NCBI RefSeq assembly: GCF_009680455.1
Contig: NZ_WKRD01000010.1
Location: 1 to 64,000, forward strand
Origin: Lachnospira eligens
GTDB lineage: Bacteria > Bacillota > Clostridia > Lachnospirales > Lachnospiraceae
Direction of reading: 5' to 3'
DNA length: 64,000 nucleotides
Every line of letters starts with the position of its first letter. The stretch's first letter is position 1. The notes below the pieces were generated by a model. The model searched no databases and was not told the DNA's origin. It saw only the letters and a program-made list of their open reading frames with translations. Shown in pieces: positions 19,102 to 28,580 of this stretch. Position numbers and translations under genes: made by a program.

Positions 19102-19476
19102 ATGAAGGGGATAATTGAGACATCAGTTTATCTTGTTATATTTGCATTGGTATGTTTCTTTTCTATTGATTTCATAAGGATTAATCAGAGAGTTTCTGAT
19201 GCAGGAGAGATAAGCCAGTATATTGAGAATTATATTGAAGCATATTGTGGGGATATTCCTGATAGTGAATTATCAGAGGAAGCTAGAGATAAGAAGCTTT
19301 ATGTGTTAGCCAGGTCAGTTCAGAAAGGGGGTATGAGGCTTACATATGGAGACGTAAGCAGGGCAGGTGATTATGAATATATAGAATACACACTGGAATA
19401 TCCGCTGTCTGCGGCTATGTTTGGTTATTCTTCGCAACATACATATAAAGGACTTGCACGTTACTTTGTAAGCTGA
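19102..19476 (+). CDS. TadE-like pseudopilin candidate
   Basis: 124 aa with a single N-terminal membrane helix (IIETSVYLVIFALVCFFSID) followed by a soluble domain of about 90 residues. This is the layout of TadE/TadF minor pilins. An AAAGGGGG site precedes the ATG. Sequence family not recognised; the assignment comes from architecture and locus. Confidence 0.6.
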   Translation: MKGIIETSVYLVIFALVCFFSIDFIRINQRVSDAGEISQYIENYIEAYCGDIPDSELSEEARDKKLYVLARSVQKGGMRLTYGDVSRAGDYEYIEYTLEYPLSAAMFGYSSQHTYKGLARYFVS

Positions 19477-19482
19477 AGATAT

Positions 19483-19884
19483 TTGAGAGGAGTTATTACA
19501 TGTAGTGGTATTATTGTTGTTATAGCGTTAATAGTCATGATACATGCGTCGATAACAGGAAACAATATTAGAAGAGATGAAGTCAACAGAAGTCTTGACG
19601 GTGCAATGGATTTTGCATTTGACAGGATGGGTGATGTATATGCTGATAAATATTTTACAACATATGATGCTGGGAAAAGACAACAGATACTGACTGATCT
19701 GATGGAAGAATTTTGTGTGGTTTTAAGTGAAAGAGTTGCATCAGATGGTAATGTTACTGTTAAACTTATAGATTCAGATTTAGACAGAGGGTTGTTTCAG
19801 ATTGGAGTTACAGAAGAATATGAATATCCATTTGGCGGAAGAACAGGAAAATGTTACTATGAAAAAACGTATTCCTTTAATTGA
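19483..19884 (+). CDS. Second TadE/F-like pseudopilin candidate
   Basis: 133 aa if translated from the TTG at 19483; no better start exists before an internal ATG. The first residues (RGVITCSGIIVVIALIVMIH) form one membrane helix and mirror the preceding protein, and the rest is a soluble alpha/beta domain. It is the last gene of the Tad-like locus and lies 6 bp after its neighbour. Confidence 0.55.
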   Translation: MRGVITCSGIIVVIALIVMIHASITGNNIRRDEVNRSLDGAMDFAFDRMGDVYADKYFTTYDAGKRQQILTDLMEEFCVVLSERVASDGNVTVKLIDSDLDRGLFQIGVTEEYEYPFGGRTGKCYYEKTYSFN

Positions 19885-19963
19885 CAAATGTTTTCTTATA
19901 TCATAGAATATTCTGGTGTGCCTGAAAAGGAGCGTAATAGAATGATATGATAAGGAGATTATT

Positions 19964-20554
19964 ATGGAACTTCAGATTTTACACTGGTTTGAATCATTAC
20001 ATAATCCTGTAACAGATCCGGTTATGTATGCTATAACCTGTCTTGGGAATGCTGGAATATTCTGGATTTTATTATGTGCGGCGTTCTTATTTATACCGGT
20101 ATTTAAGAAAGACAGAAAGTTAGGACTTAGTATGGCAATTGGACTTATTCTGTCACTTATTATGTGTAACGGAATTATGAAGAATCTGTCAGCAAGAATA
20201 AGACCATTCAATGCAGATCCGACATTTGAGAATCTTTATGGAATCTTTAATGGCATTAAGGACTGGTCTTTCCCATCAGGACATACATCAGCTTCTTTTG
20301 CAGCGGCATTAGCTATTATATTGTGGGACAGAAAGAAAGGAATTCCCGCAGTTATACTTGCAGCTCTGATTGCAGTTTCAAGATTATATCTTACAGTTCA
20401 TTATCCAACAGATGTACTTGCGAGTCTGTTACTTGGATCACTGTATGGAGTAATAGGTTATTTTGTTACAAAGCTTATTATGAAAAGATCAGAGAAAGCA
20501 AGAAAGGTGTTTTCAGGAGAAGAACCTTATAAGAAGCTTTTTGCCAAGGCATAA
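19964..20554 (+). CDS. PAP2-family membrane phosphatase
   Basis: 196 aa with about six membrane helices and the complete PAP2 signature: KNLSARIRP (73-81), SFPSGHT (102-108) and SRLYLTVHYPTD (139-150). The catalytic residues are His107 and His146. Family members dephosphorylate phosphatidic acid, undecaprenyl diphosphate or related lipids at the outer leaflet. A BcrC-like undecaprenyl-PP phosphatase role is possible but unproven. AAGGAG precedes the ATG. Confidence 0.88.
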   Translation: MELQILHWFESLHNPVTDPVMYAITCLGNAGIFWILLCAAFLFIPVFKKDRKLGLSMAIGLILSLIMCNGIMKNLSARIRPFNADPTFENLYGIFNGIKDWSFPSGHTSASFAAALAIILWDRKKGIPAVILAALIAVSRLYLTVHYPTDVLASLLLGSLYGVIGYFVTKLIMKRSEKARKVFSGEEPYKKLFAKA

Positions 20555-20602
20555 CGAATATGTAACTATGTGACTGTTTTTAAGAAAGGACGATTGTATA
20601 TC

Positions 20603-21460
20603 ATGATGGATGTGGTATTTGATACTATTATTGATAGTGTTAAACTGTTGCCGTTTCTTTTTCTGACTTATCTTGCTATGGAGTATCTTGAACATAAGAC
20701 AAGTGCCAGGACGAAGAAGTTTGTCAAGGATTCTGGCAAGGCTGGGCCTGTTATAGGAGCTTTACTTGGAGCTGTTCCACAGTGTGGTTTTTCTACAGCA
20801 GCATCTAACCTGTATGCAGGTAAAGTAATTACTATGGGAACGCTTATTGCCATCTTTATGTCTACTTCAGACGAGATGATACCAGTATTTTTATCAGAAC
20901 AGGTAGATGTATTAGTGCTTGTCAAGCTTATACTCATTAAGGTTTTTATAGGTCTTATAATGGGTGTTGTAATTGATCTGATAGTGAGAAGAAGCAAGAA
21001 AAGTTATAATATGGTAGAAAAGATTGGACATGTATGTGATCATGACCACTGTGGTTGTGAGACAAGCATATTCAAGTCAGCGTTAAGACATACAATAACT
21101 ATATTTGCATTTATTGTTGTTATATCTTTTGCACTTAATACTTTAATTCACTTTGTTGGTGAAGAGACTTTGGGGAATCTTATACTTAATAAGCCTGTTA
21201 TTGGACCATTGATAGCGGGAATTATAGGTCTTATTCCTAACTGTGCATCATCAGTAGTATTAACACAGCTTTATATTGAAGGCGTACTTGGACTTGGCTC
21301 TCTTATGGCAGGACTGCTTGCCGGTTCGGGAGTAGGTATTCTTGTGCTGTTCAGAGAGAACGATGATATGAAGGATAATTTTAGAATTCTTGCGATTCTT
21401 TATGTGAGTGGTGTAGCATGGGGAATTATAATTGATGCATTATCAAAGATTATATTGTAA
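20603..21460 (+). CDS. ArsP_2-type putative transporter
   Basis: 285 aa from the ATG at 20603 (an ATG at 20570 lies further upstream). Two homologous halves each contain a proline/asparagine-cysteine motif: GAVPQCGFSTAASNLYAGK in the first, GLIPNCASSVVLTQLYIEG in the second. A His/Cys-rich loop, HVCDHDHCGCE, sits between them. This matches the family annotated as arsenic efflux or putative manganese transporter (PF11449-like). The loop suggests a metal or metalloid substrate, but which one is not known. Confidence 0.75.
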   Translation: MMDVVFDTIIDSVKLLPFLFLTYLAMEYLEHKTSARTKKFVKDSGKAGPVIGALLGAVPQCGFSTAASNLYAGKVITMGTLIAIFMSTSDEMIPVFLSEQVDVLVLVKLILIKVFIGLIMGVVIDLIVRRSKKSYNMVEKIGHVCDHDHCGCETSIFKSALRHTITIFAFIVVISFALNTLIHFVGEETLGNLILNKPVIGPLIAGIIGLIPNCASSVVLTQLYIEGVLGLGSLMAGLLAGSGVGILVLFRENDDMKDNFRILAILYVSGVAWGIIIDALSKIIL

Positions 21461-21486
21461 GATTGGCAATTTAACAGATTAATATT

Positions 21487-21547
21487 AATCTCCGGTTATT
21501 GTGAGTGTATCTTTCAGGATACATTTTTGATAATCGGAGATTTTTTT
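21487..21547 (+). terminator. Terminator after the ArsP_2-type gene
   Basis: AATCTCCGGTTAT at the 5' side pairs with ATAATCGGAGATT, and a run of seven T follows. A small inner stem (GTATC...GATAC) lies in the loop. Confidence 0.85.
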
Positions 21548-21636
21548 ATTGAATTAGAAATAAAACAGTGATAGAATGACTTTTAGAAAGATACTTTATA
21601 AAAGTTTAACATGAGTTGAAAAAGGAGGTAGTGTTT

Positions 21637-22242
21637 TTGCAGAGTGTATTGGATGCTGGATTTAAGAAATATGGCAGAGTTATTGCTGATATTGATACCA
21701 GTGAAATAGAGAAACTTATGGATTCGTATGATATGCCTGAAGATGTTGTATATGTTGCAGGTGATGAAAAGCTTGAAAATACACAGATTCATAAGGTAAT
21801 GGAAGAGAGTATATATGGTGGATGTCCTGTACAGACAGGGTATTGTAATGGACATAACCAGAAACTTAATGCACTGGAATATCACAGAAGTTCAGAAGTT
21901 AATATTGCGGCAACAGATATGATTCTGCTGCTTGGTAGCAGAGAAGATGTGAAAGACGATTTTACATATGAGACATCTAAGGTTGAAGGATTTTTTGTGC
22001 CTGAGGGAACTGCTATTGAGGTGTATGCAACAACTCTTCATTATGCACCATGCGGTGTGGATGGACAGGGCTTTAAGTGCGTAGTTGTACTTCCAAAGGG
22101 AACTAATCTTGATGTAGTTAATACTCATGCAACAGCAGAAGATAAGCTGCTTGCGGCATCTAATAAATGGCTGATAGCCCATGAAGATGCTCATATAGAT
22201 GGAGCATTTAACGGCTTAAGGGGAGAGAATATAACAGTATAG
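21637..22242 (+). CDS. DUF4867 protein of the sugar operon
   Basis: The 201-aa product is read from a TTG at 21637, 8 nt after GGAGG at 21624-21628; the frame is open further up but lacks a site. It has a cupin-like pattern of beta strands with HYAPCGVDGQGFKCVVVLP in the C-terminal half. DUF4867 members occur with sugar isomerases and kinases. An epimerase, mutarotase or ulosonic role is possible but unproven. First gene of a five-gene operon. Confidence 0.65.
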   Translation: MQSVLDAGFKKYGRVIADIDTSEIEKLMDSYDMPEDVVYVAGDEKLENTQIHKVMEESIYGGCPVQTGYCNGHNQKLNALEYHRSSEVNIAATDMILLLGSREDVKDDFTYETSKVEGFFVPEGTAIEVYATTLHYAPCGVDGQGFKCVVVLPKGTNLDVVNTHATAEDKLLAASNKWLIAHEDAHIDGAFNGLRGENITV

Positions 22243-22259
22243 GTTAAAGGAGATAAGTT

Positions 22260-23744
22260 ATGAATAATACACCAGTTATGAAAATCGGTATTGTTGCAGT
22301 TTCAAGAGACTGCTTTCCAGAATCACTTTCAGTTACAAGAAGACAGAATCTTGTAAAGGCATATGAAGCAAAGTATGGCAATGGGGATATCTATGAATGT
22401 CCGGTATGTATCGTTGAGAGTGAGATACATATGATGCAGGCACTTGAGGATATTAAGGATGCAGGATGTAATGCACTCTGTGTATATCTTGGTAATTTCG
22501 GACCTGAAATTGCTGAGACAATGCTTGCAAAAAATTTCAACGGACCTAAGATGTTTATTGCGGCAGCAGAGGAGACATCAGCTAATGGAGGTCTTGTTCA
22601 GGGACGAGGCGATGCTTATTGTGGAATGCTTAACGCAAGCTATAATCTTAAGCTTCGTGGAGTTAAAGCATATATTCCGGAGTATCCTGTTGGAACAGCA
22701 GAAGAATGTGCAGATATGATTCATGAATTCATACCTGTAGCAAAGGCGGTATACGCATTAAGCAATCTTAAGATTATCAGCTTTGGCCCAAGACCTAACA
22801 ATTTCCTTGCATGTAATGCACCAATCGCAGGTTTATATAATCTTGGTGTTGAGATTGAGGAAAATTCAGAGCTTGATTTATTCGAGAACTTTAATAAGCA
22901 TGCAGGAGATGAAAGAATTCCTGATGTTGTAATGGATATGGAAAAAGAGCTTGGTACAGGAAATAAAAAGCCTGAAATCTTAAGCAGACTCGCACAGTAT
23001 GAGCTTACATTAACTGACTGGGTTGAATCACATAAGGGCTCAAGAAAATATGTTGCAGTAGCAGGTAAATGCTGGCCGGCATTCCAGACACAGTTCGGAT
23101 GTGTTCCTTGTTATGTCAACTCAAGACTTACTTCAAGAGGAATACCTGTATCATGCGAGGTTGATATATATGGTGCATTGAGTGAATTTATCGGAGAAGT
23201 TGTAAGTGACGATATTGTTACACTTCTTGATATTAATAATACAGTTCCAGCAGATATCTACAATGAGGATATCGCAGGCAGATATGCTTATACACAGAAG
23301 GATACATTTATGGGATTCCATTGTGGCAACACTGCATCGAGCAAATTGTCATTCTGCGAGATGAGAAACCAGATGATTATGGCACGTTCACTTCCTGAAG
23401 AAGTTACTAATGGTACACTTGAAGGGGATATCGTTCCGGGAGATATCACATTTTTCAGACTCCAGAATTCATCAGATAACAAGCTTTCCGCTTACATAGC
23501 ACAGGGTGAAGTTCTTCCGGTAAGAACACGTTCATTTGGTGCAATAGGTATATTTGCTATTCCAGAGATGGGAAGATTCTACAGACATGTGCTTATTGAA
23601 GGCAATTTTCCACATCATGGTGCAGTTGCATTCGGACATTTTGGAAAGACACTTTTTGATGTGTTTAAGTATATCGGCGTTGAAGATGTGTCATTCAACC
23701 AGCCTAAGGGCATGCTTTACAAGAGCGAGAATCCATTTGCATAA
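22260..23744 (+). CDS. L-fucose/L-arabinose isomerase-family protein
   Basis: 494 aa. The N-terminal Rossmann-like part (VMKIGIVAVSRDCFPES) is followed by the substrate-binding domains of the fucose/arabinose isomerase superfamily (SFGPRPNNFLACNAP, GFHCGNT, GNFPHHGAVAFGHFGK). The conserved Glu/His metal ligands are spread over the C-terminal half. It would convert an aldose to a ketose, and the adjacent xylulokinase fits a pentose or 6-deoxyhexose. The exact sugar is unknown. Confidence 0.8.
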   Translation: MNNTPVMKIGIVAVSRDCFPESLSVTRRQNLVKAYEAKYGNGDIYECPVCIVESEIHMMQALEDIKDAGCNALCVYLGNFGPEIAETMLAKNFNGPKMFIAAAEETSANGGLVQGRGDAYCGMLNASYNLKLRGVKAYIPEYPVGTAEECADMIHEFIPVAKAVYALSNLKIISFGPRPNNFLACNAPIAGLYNLGVEIEENSELDLFENFNKHAGDERIPDVVMDMEKELGTGNKKPEILSRLAQYELTLTDWVESHKGSRKYVAVAGKCWPAFQTQFGCVPCYVNSRLTSRGIPVSCEVDIYGALSEFIGEVVSDDIVTLLDINNTVPADIYNEDIAGRYAYTQKDTFMGFHCGNTASSKLSFCEMRNQMIMARSLPEEVTNGTLEGDIVPGDITFFRLQNSSDNKLSAYIAQGEVLPVRTRSFGAIGIFAIPEMGRFYRHVLIEGNFPHHGAVAFGHFGKTLFDVFKYIGVEDVSFNQPKGMLYKSENPFA

Positions 23745-23787
23745 ACAGATGCGGTTATAGATATATGATTGCGGAAAGGAGTCTGGT

Positions 23788-25266
23788 ATGAATTATATAG
23801 GAATTGACCTTGGAACTTCGTCGGTCAAGCTTGTTCTTATGGACACAGCAGGACATATCATTGCAAATGTTTCAAAGAGTTATCCGATTGATTACCCTAA
23901 GGCCGGCTGGTCAGAGCAGAATCCTTATGACTGGTATGATGCATGTATGGAAGGCATGAAGGAGCTGCTTGACGGACAGGATGAATCAACAGTTGGTGGT
24001 ATCAGCTTTGGTGGACAGATGCATGGACTTGTTATTCTTGATAAGAATGATGAGGTTATTAGACCGGCTATTTTATGGAATGACGGAAGAACAACGAAGC
24101 AGTGTGAGTACCTGAATGAAGTGATAGGCAGGGATAAGTTATCAGAATATACAGCAAATATTGCATTTGCAGGTTTCACAGCACCTAAGATATTGTGGGT
24201 GAAGGAGAATGAACCGGATAATTTTGCTAAGATAGACAAGATAATGCTTCCAAAGGATTATATTGCGTATTGTCTTACAGGTGTGCATTGTACAGATGTT
24301 TCAGATGCTTCGGGCATGCTGCTGTTTGATGTGAAGAATAGGCGTTGGTCGCGCCAGATGCTTGATATATGTGGCGTGACAGAGGCACAGATGCCACGCA
24401 TCTTTGAAAGTAGTGAGTGTGTTGGTACGGTAAAGAAGAATATTGCAGATGAGCTTGGAATAGGAAGTGAAGTAATTGTTGCAGCCGGTGCAGGTGATAA
24501 TGCAGCTGCTGCAGTAGGCACTGGTACTGTCGGTGACGGACATTGTAATGTTTCTTTGGGAACAAGCGGTACAATATTCATTTCAAGCAAGGAATTCGGA
24601 GTGGATTCCAATAATGCACTGCATTCTTTCGCACATGCGGATGGAAAATATCATCTTATGGGCTGTATATTAAGTGCAGCATCAGCTAATGGATGGTGGA
24701 TGGACAAGATACTCGGAACTAATGATTACACAGGTGAACAGTCGCAGATAACAGATGATGACCTTGGCAATAATAATGTGTATTTCCTTCCATATCTGAT
24801 GGGTGAGAGATCACCGCATAATGACGAATTTGCAAGAGGCACATTTACAGGAATGACAATGGATACTGAGCGTAAGGATATGACACAGGCAGTTCTGGAA
24901 GGCGTTGCATTTGCAATAAGGGACTGCTTCGAGGTTGCTAAGAGTCTTGGTATAAGAGTGGAGTCAACCCGTATGTGCGGTGGTGGCGCTAAGTCAGAAC
25001 TGTGGTGTAAGATTATGGCTAATGTACTTGGAATTCCTGTGGAACTGTTAGAGTCAGAGGAAGGTCCTGCTATGGGTGCGGCAATGCTTGCCATGGTTGC
25101 AGCCGGGGAGTATAATTGCGTTGAAGATGCGTCTAATGCTCTCGTTAAAGTACGAAAGACAATAAGACCAGACGAGAAGATAATAGAAAGATACGAGGAT
25201 AAGTACAATAAGTTCAGATGTATCTATCCTGCAATGAAGAATGTATTCAGAACAATTAATGAGTGA
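23788..25266 (+). CDS. xylB: Xylulokinase (FGGY family)
   Basis: 492 aa with the actin-like phosphate motif [15 protein letters not shown] at the N-terminus. [26 protein letters not shown] and the C-terminal [19 protein letters not shown] are FGGY/xylulokinase signatures. It phosphorylates a ketopentose, most simply D-xylulose to xylulose 5-phosphate. It directly follows the isomerase gene (43 bp, AAAGGAG site) and precedes a transaldolase-like gene. Confidence 0.88.
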   Translation: MNYIGIDLGTSSVKLVLMDTAGHIIANVSKSYPIDYPKAGWSEQNPYDWYDACMEGMKELLDGQDESTVGGISFGGQMHGLVILDKNDEVIRPAILWNDGRTTKQCEYLNEVIGRDKLSEYTANIAFAGFTAPKILWVKENEPDNFAKIDKIMLPKDYIAYCLTGVHCTDVSDASGMLLFDVKNRRWSRQMLDICGVTEAQMPRIFESSECVGTVKKNIADELGIGSEVIVAAGAGDNAAAAVGTGTVGDGHCNVSLGTSGTIFISSKEFGVDSNNALHSFAHADGKYHLMGCILSAASANGWWMDKILGTNDYTGEQSQITDDDLGNNNVYFLPYLMGERSPHNDEFARGTFTGMTMDTERKDMTQAVLEGVAFAIRDCFEVAKSLGIRVESTRMCGGGAKSELWCKIMANVLGIPVELLESEEGPAMGAAMLAMVAAGEYNCVEDASNALVKVRKTIRPDEKIIERYEDKYNKFRCIYPAMKNVFRTINE

Positions 25267-25286
25267 TTAACAAGGAGAATTTTATT

Positions 25287-25949
25287 ATGAAGTTTTTTAT
25301 TGATACTGCAAATGTTGAAGATATCCGTAAGGCTAATGACATGGGAGTTATCTGTGGAGTAACCACTAATCCATCCCTTATCGCCAAAGAAGGAAGAGAT
25401 TTCAAGGAGGTTATCAAGGAGATTACTTCTATTGTTGACGGACCTATAAGTGGTGAGGTTAAGGCTACTACTGAGGATGCAGAAGGGATGATCAAAGAGG
25501 GAAGAGAGATTGCAGCAATCCACCCTAACATGGTTGTTAAGATTCCTATGACAGTTGAAGGCCTTAAGGCTACTAAGGTGTTATCATCTGAGGGAATAAA
25601 GGTTAATGTTACATTAATATTCTCAGCTAATCAGGCGCTTTTAGCTGCAAGAGCAGGTGCAGCATATGTGTCCCCTTTCCTTGGAAGACTTGATGATATA
25701 TCACAGCCGGGCATTAATCTTATTCAGGATATTGCAGATATATTTGCTAATTATGATCTTAAGACAGAGATTATCTGTGCAAGTGTAAGAAATCCAATAC
25801 ATATTACATACTGCGCACTTGCAGGAGCTGATATTGCAACAGTACCATATAAGGTAATTGAGCAGATGGTTCATCATCCGCTTACAGATGCAGGAATTGA
25901 GAAGTTCAAGAAAGATTATATTGCTGTATTTGGCGAATTATGTAACTGA
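25287..25949 (+). CDS. Transaldolase / fructose-6-phosphate aldolase-like
   Basis: 220 aa from the ATG at 25287 (AAGGAGA site). [25 protein letters not shown] and [13 protein letters not shown], with the Schiff-base lysine in VKIPM, match the small FSA/TalC group. Together with the upstream isomerase and kinase it would feed phosphorylated ketoses into central metabolism. Small transaldolases and true aldolases cannot be separated by eye. Confidence 0.85.
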   Translation: MKFFIDTANVEDIRKANDMGVICGVTTNPSLIAKEGRDFKEVIKEITSIVDGPISGEVKATTEDAEGMIKEGREIAAIHPNMVVKIPMTVEGLKATKVLSSEGIKVNVTLIFSANQALLAARAGAAYVSPFLGRLDDISQPGINLIQDIADIFANYDLKTEIICASVRNPIHITYCALAGADIATVPYKVIEQMVHHPLTDAGIEKFKKDYIAVFGELCN

Positions 25950-25985
25950 CACACAAGTTAACCGGGATTAAGCGAGAGGTAATGG

Positions 25986-27122
25986 ATGGATTCATCACAG
26001 AAACTAACGAACACGGATGTAAAAAAACTTAATAAAAACCGTATATTCAGACTGATATATAATTCGGATAAGATATCAAGGCAGGAGATAGCAGACCAGT
26101 TAGGTCTGTCTCTGCCGACGGTCAATCAGAATCTTAAGATGCTCATGGAAGATGGGCTTATAGAATATGTTGGCAATTTCACTTCAACGGGTGGAAGAAG
26201 GGCACAGGCAATTACTATTAATAATAATGCAAGAAAAGCTATCAGCGTGAATATCAAAGCTGACTATATTAATGTAGATGTAGTCGGGCTTAAAGGCCAG
26301 ATTATATACAGTATGGCTGTTAAAGCACATTTTAGCAAGAGCAGTGCATATATTGAGAAGCTTACAGATGCGGTAAGACATGCAGTGGATTATGTTGGAG
26401 CAGACGCAGATGACATTCTGGGAGTTGGCGTTACAGTTCCAGGAATACTTGATGATGAAAAGCAGATTCTTATCTCAGCACCACCATTAAAAGCTAAGAA
26501 CTATGATTTTACAAGGCTTATATCAGCTATTGATTATCCGGTCGTAGTGATGAACGATGCGAGGGCAGAGGCATACGCAGACCACTGGTTTAATGGAAAG
26601 CCTGAAGATGAAAAAATATATATTATGCTTGGTGAAGGTGTCGGAGGTGCATATATTAACGCTTCCGCAATCAGAAATGGTGTTCATAACCGTGGTGGCG
26701 AATTCGGACATATGGTTATTCACCCTGGAGGAAAGCAGTGCCTGTGTGGTAAGAAGGGCTGTTTTGAAGCATATGTTTCAGAAAAGGTATTATCATCAGA
26801 GCTTGATATGACACTTGACAATTTCTTTGAACTGGCAGCGCAGGGAAATAAGAATAATTCCAATGTGTTAGATGAATATATGGACAATCTGGCTCTTGGA
26901 ATTAATAACATATACACGATGATGGACTGTGATATTGTTCTTGGCGGAACAGTTGCACCATATCTTAAGCAATATGATAATAGTATTAAAGAACGTCTTG
27001 TTAATGATTATTCCTTTGATACTGATGCGGATTATTTAAGAATATCAGATGGCGGTGGCAGAAAATCAGGGCTTGGTGCAGCATTAAGTTTTGTTGCCAG
27101 ATTTATTGATGGTGTGGAATAA
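25986..27122 (+). CDS. ROK-family transcriptional regulator
   Basis: 378 aa: a winged helix domain in the first 75 residues (ISRQEIADQLGLSLPTVNQN) fused to a ROK sugar-kinase-like domain. The domain includes GEFGHMVIHP and the zinc motif CLCGKKGCFE. XylR/NagC-type ROK proteins repress sugar operons until the sugar binds. Its place as the last gene of the isomerase-kinase-aldolase operon suggests autoregulation of that operon. Confidence 0.87.
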   Translation: MDSSQKLTNTDVKKLNKNRIFRLIYNSDKISRQEIADQLGLSLPTVNQNLKMLMEDGLIEYVGNFTSTGGRRAQAITINNNARKAISVNIKADYINVDVVGLKGQIIYSMAVKAHFSKSSAYIEKLTDAVRHAVDYVGADADDILGVGVTVPGILDDEKQILISAPPLKAKNYDFTRLISAIDYPVVVMNDARAEAYADHWFNGKPEDEKIYIMLGEGVGGAYINASAIRNGVHNRGGEFGHMVIHPGGKQCLCGKKGCFEAYVSEKVLSSELDMTLDNFFELAAQGNKNNSNVLDEYMDNLALGINNIYTMMDCDIVLGGTVAPYLKQYDNSIKERLVNDYSFDTDADYLRISDGGGRKSGLGAALSFVARFIDGVE

Positions 27123-27188
27123 TGAAAGCTTATAAGATAGCGTGAAGTAGTGATTCTTGCTGCATGAGTGCTGAATGCTATGATGCGT

Positions 27189-27219
27189 CAGAGGGTTGCA
27201 TAAGCTTGGAATGCCTCTG
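27189..27219 (+). terminator. Possible terminator hairpin after the ROK gene
   Basis: CAGAGG (27189-27194) pairs with CCTCTG (27214-27219), with an inner GCAT/ATGC. The T-run is weak, so termination may rely on the next hairpin at 27309. Confidence 0.4.
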
Positions 27220-27224
27220 TGTTT

Positions 27225-27571
27225 ACCTATAAAAAAGATGTAAAGTGTGTGATTTATAGGTGAATTTCAAATCTGACTATTAAGATAGATAAAAATAATG
27301 CTTAAAATACCTATAAGGAGTCGATTAATGACTTCTTATAGGTGTTTTTTTGCTTTGAAGAAGAATTTTTGCTGAAATTGGTTGGAAAACTCCTATAAAT
27401 TAGTTGAAATAATGGGTTTTATAGGATAAGAACCTGAGAAAAAGATACTTACAGGCTGAAAAATCGTGAATTATATGAAAAGTTACCTATAAATTAACAG
27501 GTATGAGGATTCTAATAGGACAGAAGCGAAAATAAACACATAAGAAACACATACATGAGTGTTTTATAGGA
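27225..27571. repeat. CCTATAA hairpin array 2
   Basis: Five units lie in the convergent gap between the ROK gene and the glycosyltransferase: 27225-27261, 27309-27343, 27391-27426, 27485-27520 and a degenerate one at 27536-27571. All are 35-37 nt with nCCTATAA at the left and TTATAGGn at the right. The outermost pair covaries: A-T in the first two, T-A in the third. TTGGAAAAC precedes the third unit. The second unit extends to a 14-bp stem and is followed by seven T, so it can also act as a terminator. Confidence 0.8.
27309..27351 (+). terminator. Terminator-like second unit of array 2
   Basis: ACCTATAAGGAGTC pairs with GACTTCTTATAGGT (one G-U) around a 7-nt loop, followed by GTTTTTTT. It is the most stable unit of the array. 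Confidence 0.65.
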
Positions 27572-27593
27572 AATGAGTTTCCAGTATCACTCA

Positions 27594-28568
27594 TCAAGAC
27601 TTTTCATCTTCATTGCACTCATAAGTCCTCTCGCTGATAATAAACCTGGGTCTATTCTTGACCTCCATATATATCTTCCCGATGTATTCCCCGATAACCC
27701 CGAGGCACATAAGCTGTATTCCCCCCATGAAGCATACGATACATACTGTGCTTGCCCAGCCGGTTACTGTGTTGCCGAGCAGGTTGTCAACGACAGCCCA
27801 TATAACACCGATAAAGCTGAGGATTGAAACGATAATACCAAGTGACATAACAAGACGGAGTGGTTTTACACTAAGGCTTGTTATGCCGTTTAATGCAAGG
27901 TTAAGCATTTTGCTGAAAGGATAGTGCGACTTTCCGGCAAGTCGTTCGCTTCTTGAATAATATACGCTTGAGCTCTTAAAACCGACAAGCGGGATAAGCC
28001 CACGAAGGTACAGATTAGTTTCTTTGAATTGTGCCAGTTCATTAATCACACGCTTTGATAAAAGCCTGTAATCGGCATGGTTATATACAGTTTCTGCGCC
28101 AAGCTTTGCCATGATTTTATAGAAGCCTTTGGCTGTGTTTCTTTTAAAAAATGTATCTGTTGAACGGTCATTTCTTACACCATAGACGATATCACAGCCA
28201 TCGTGGTAAGCGTCAACCATATCTTCCATTGCATGAATATCATCCTGTCCGTCACAATCTATAGATATAGTCATATCAGCATACTGGGAAGCCTCCATAA
28301 GACCGGCAAGCACACTGCTCTGGTGTCCGCGGTTACGGCTCTGGCTTATTCCGATGAAATGTTCATCCTTCTTTGATAAATCCGTAATTATATCCCATGT
28401 ACTGTCAGAACTTCCATCATTGACAAACATTATTCTGCTGCCAGAACTGATTTTGCCGGCTTTGATTAGATGGTTAAGTTCATCAAGAAACATGCCTGAG
28501 GTAACAGGCAGAACCTGTTCCTCGTTGTAGCATGGAATTACAATATATAAACAATCAGGTCTGTTCAT
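27594..28568 (-). CDS. GtrB-like family 2 glycosyltransferase
   Basis: 324 aa. An N-terminal GT-A domain (YIVIPCYNEEQVLP, FVNDGSSDSTW, ISIDCDGQDD with the metal-binding DxD-like motif) is followed by two C-terminal membrane helices (about 235-300). This is the layout of polyprenyl-phosphate glucosyl/mannosyltransferases such as GtrB and DPM1. It likely charges undecaprenyl phosphate with a sugar for the membrane glycosyltransferase encoded next to it. Confidence 0.88.
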   Translation of the reverse strand: MNRPDCLYIVIPCYNEEQVLPVTSGMFLDELNHLIKAGKISSGSRIMFVNDGSSDSTWDIITDLSKKDEHFIGISQSRNRGHQSSVLAGLMEASQYADMTISIDCDGQDDIHAMEDMVDAYHDGCDIVYGVRNDRSTDTFFKRNTAKGFYKIMAKLGAETVYNHADYRLLSKRVINELAQFKETNLYLRGLIPLVGFKSSSVYYSRSERLAGKSHYPFSKMLNLALNGITSLSVKPLRLVMSLGIIVSILSFIGVIWAVVDNLLGNTVTGWASTVCIVCFMGGIQLMCLGVIGEYIGKIYMEVKNRPRFIISERTYECNEDEKS

Positions 28569-28580
28569 AAAAACCTCCCG

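Noticed and set aside
27225-27571. CRISPR array
   Set aside because: Conserved parts are short inverted arms at both ends of a variable 20-nt centre; there are no identical repeats with unique spacers and no cas genes.
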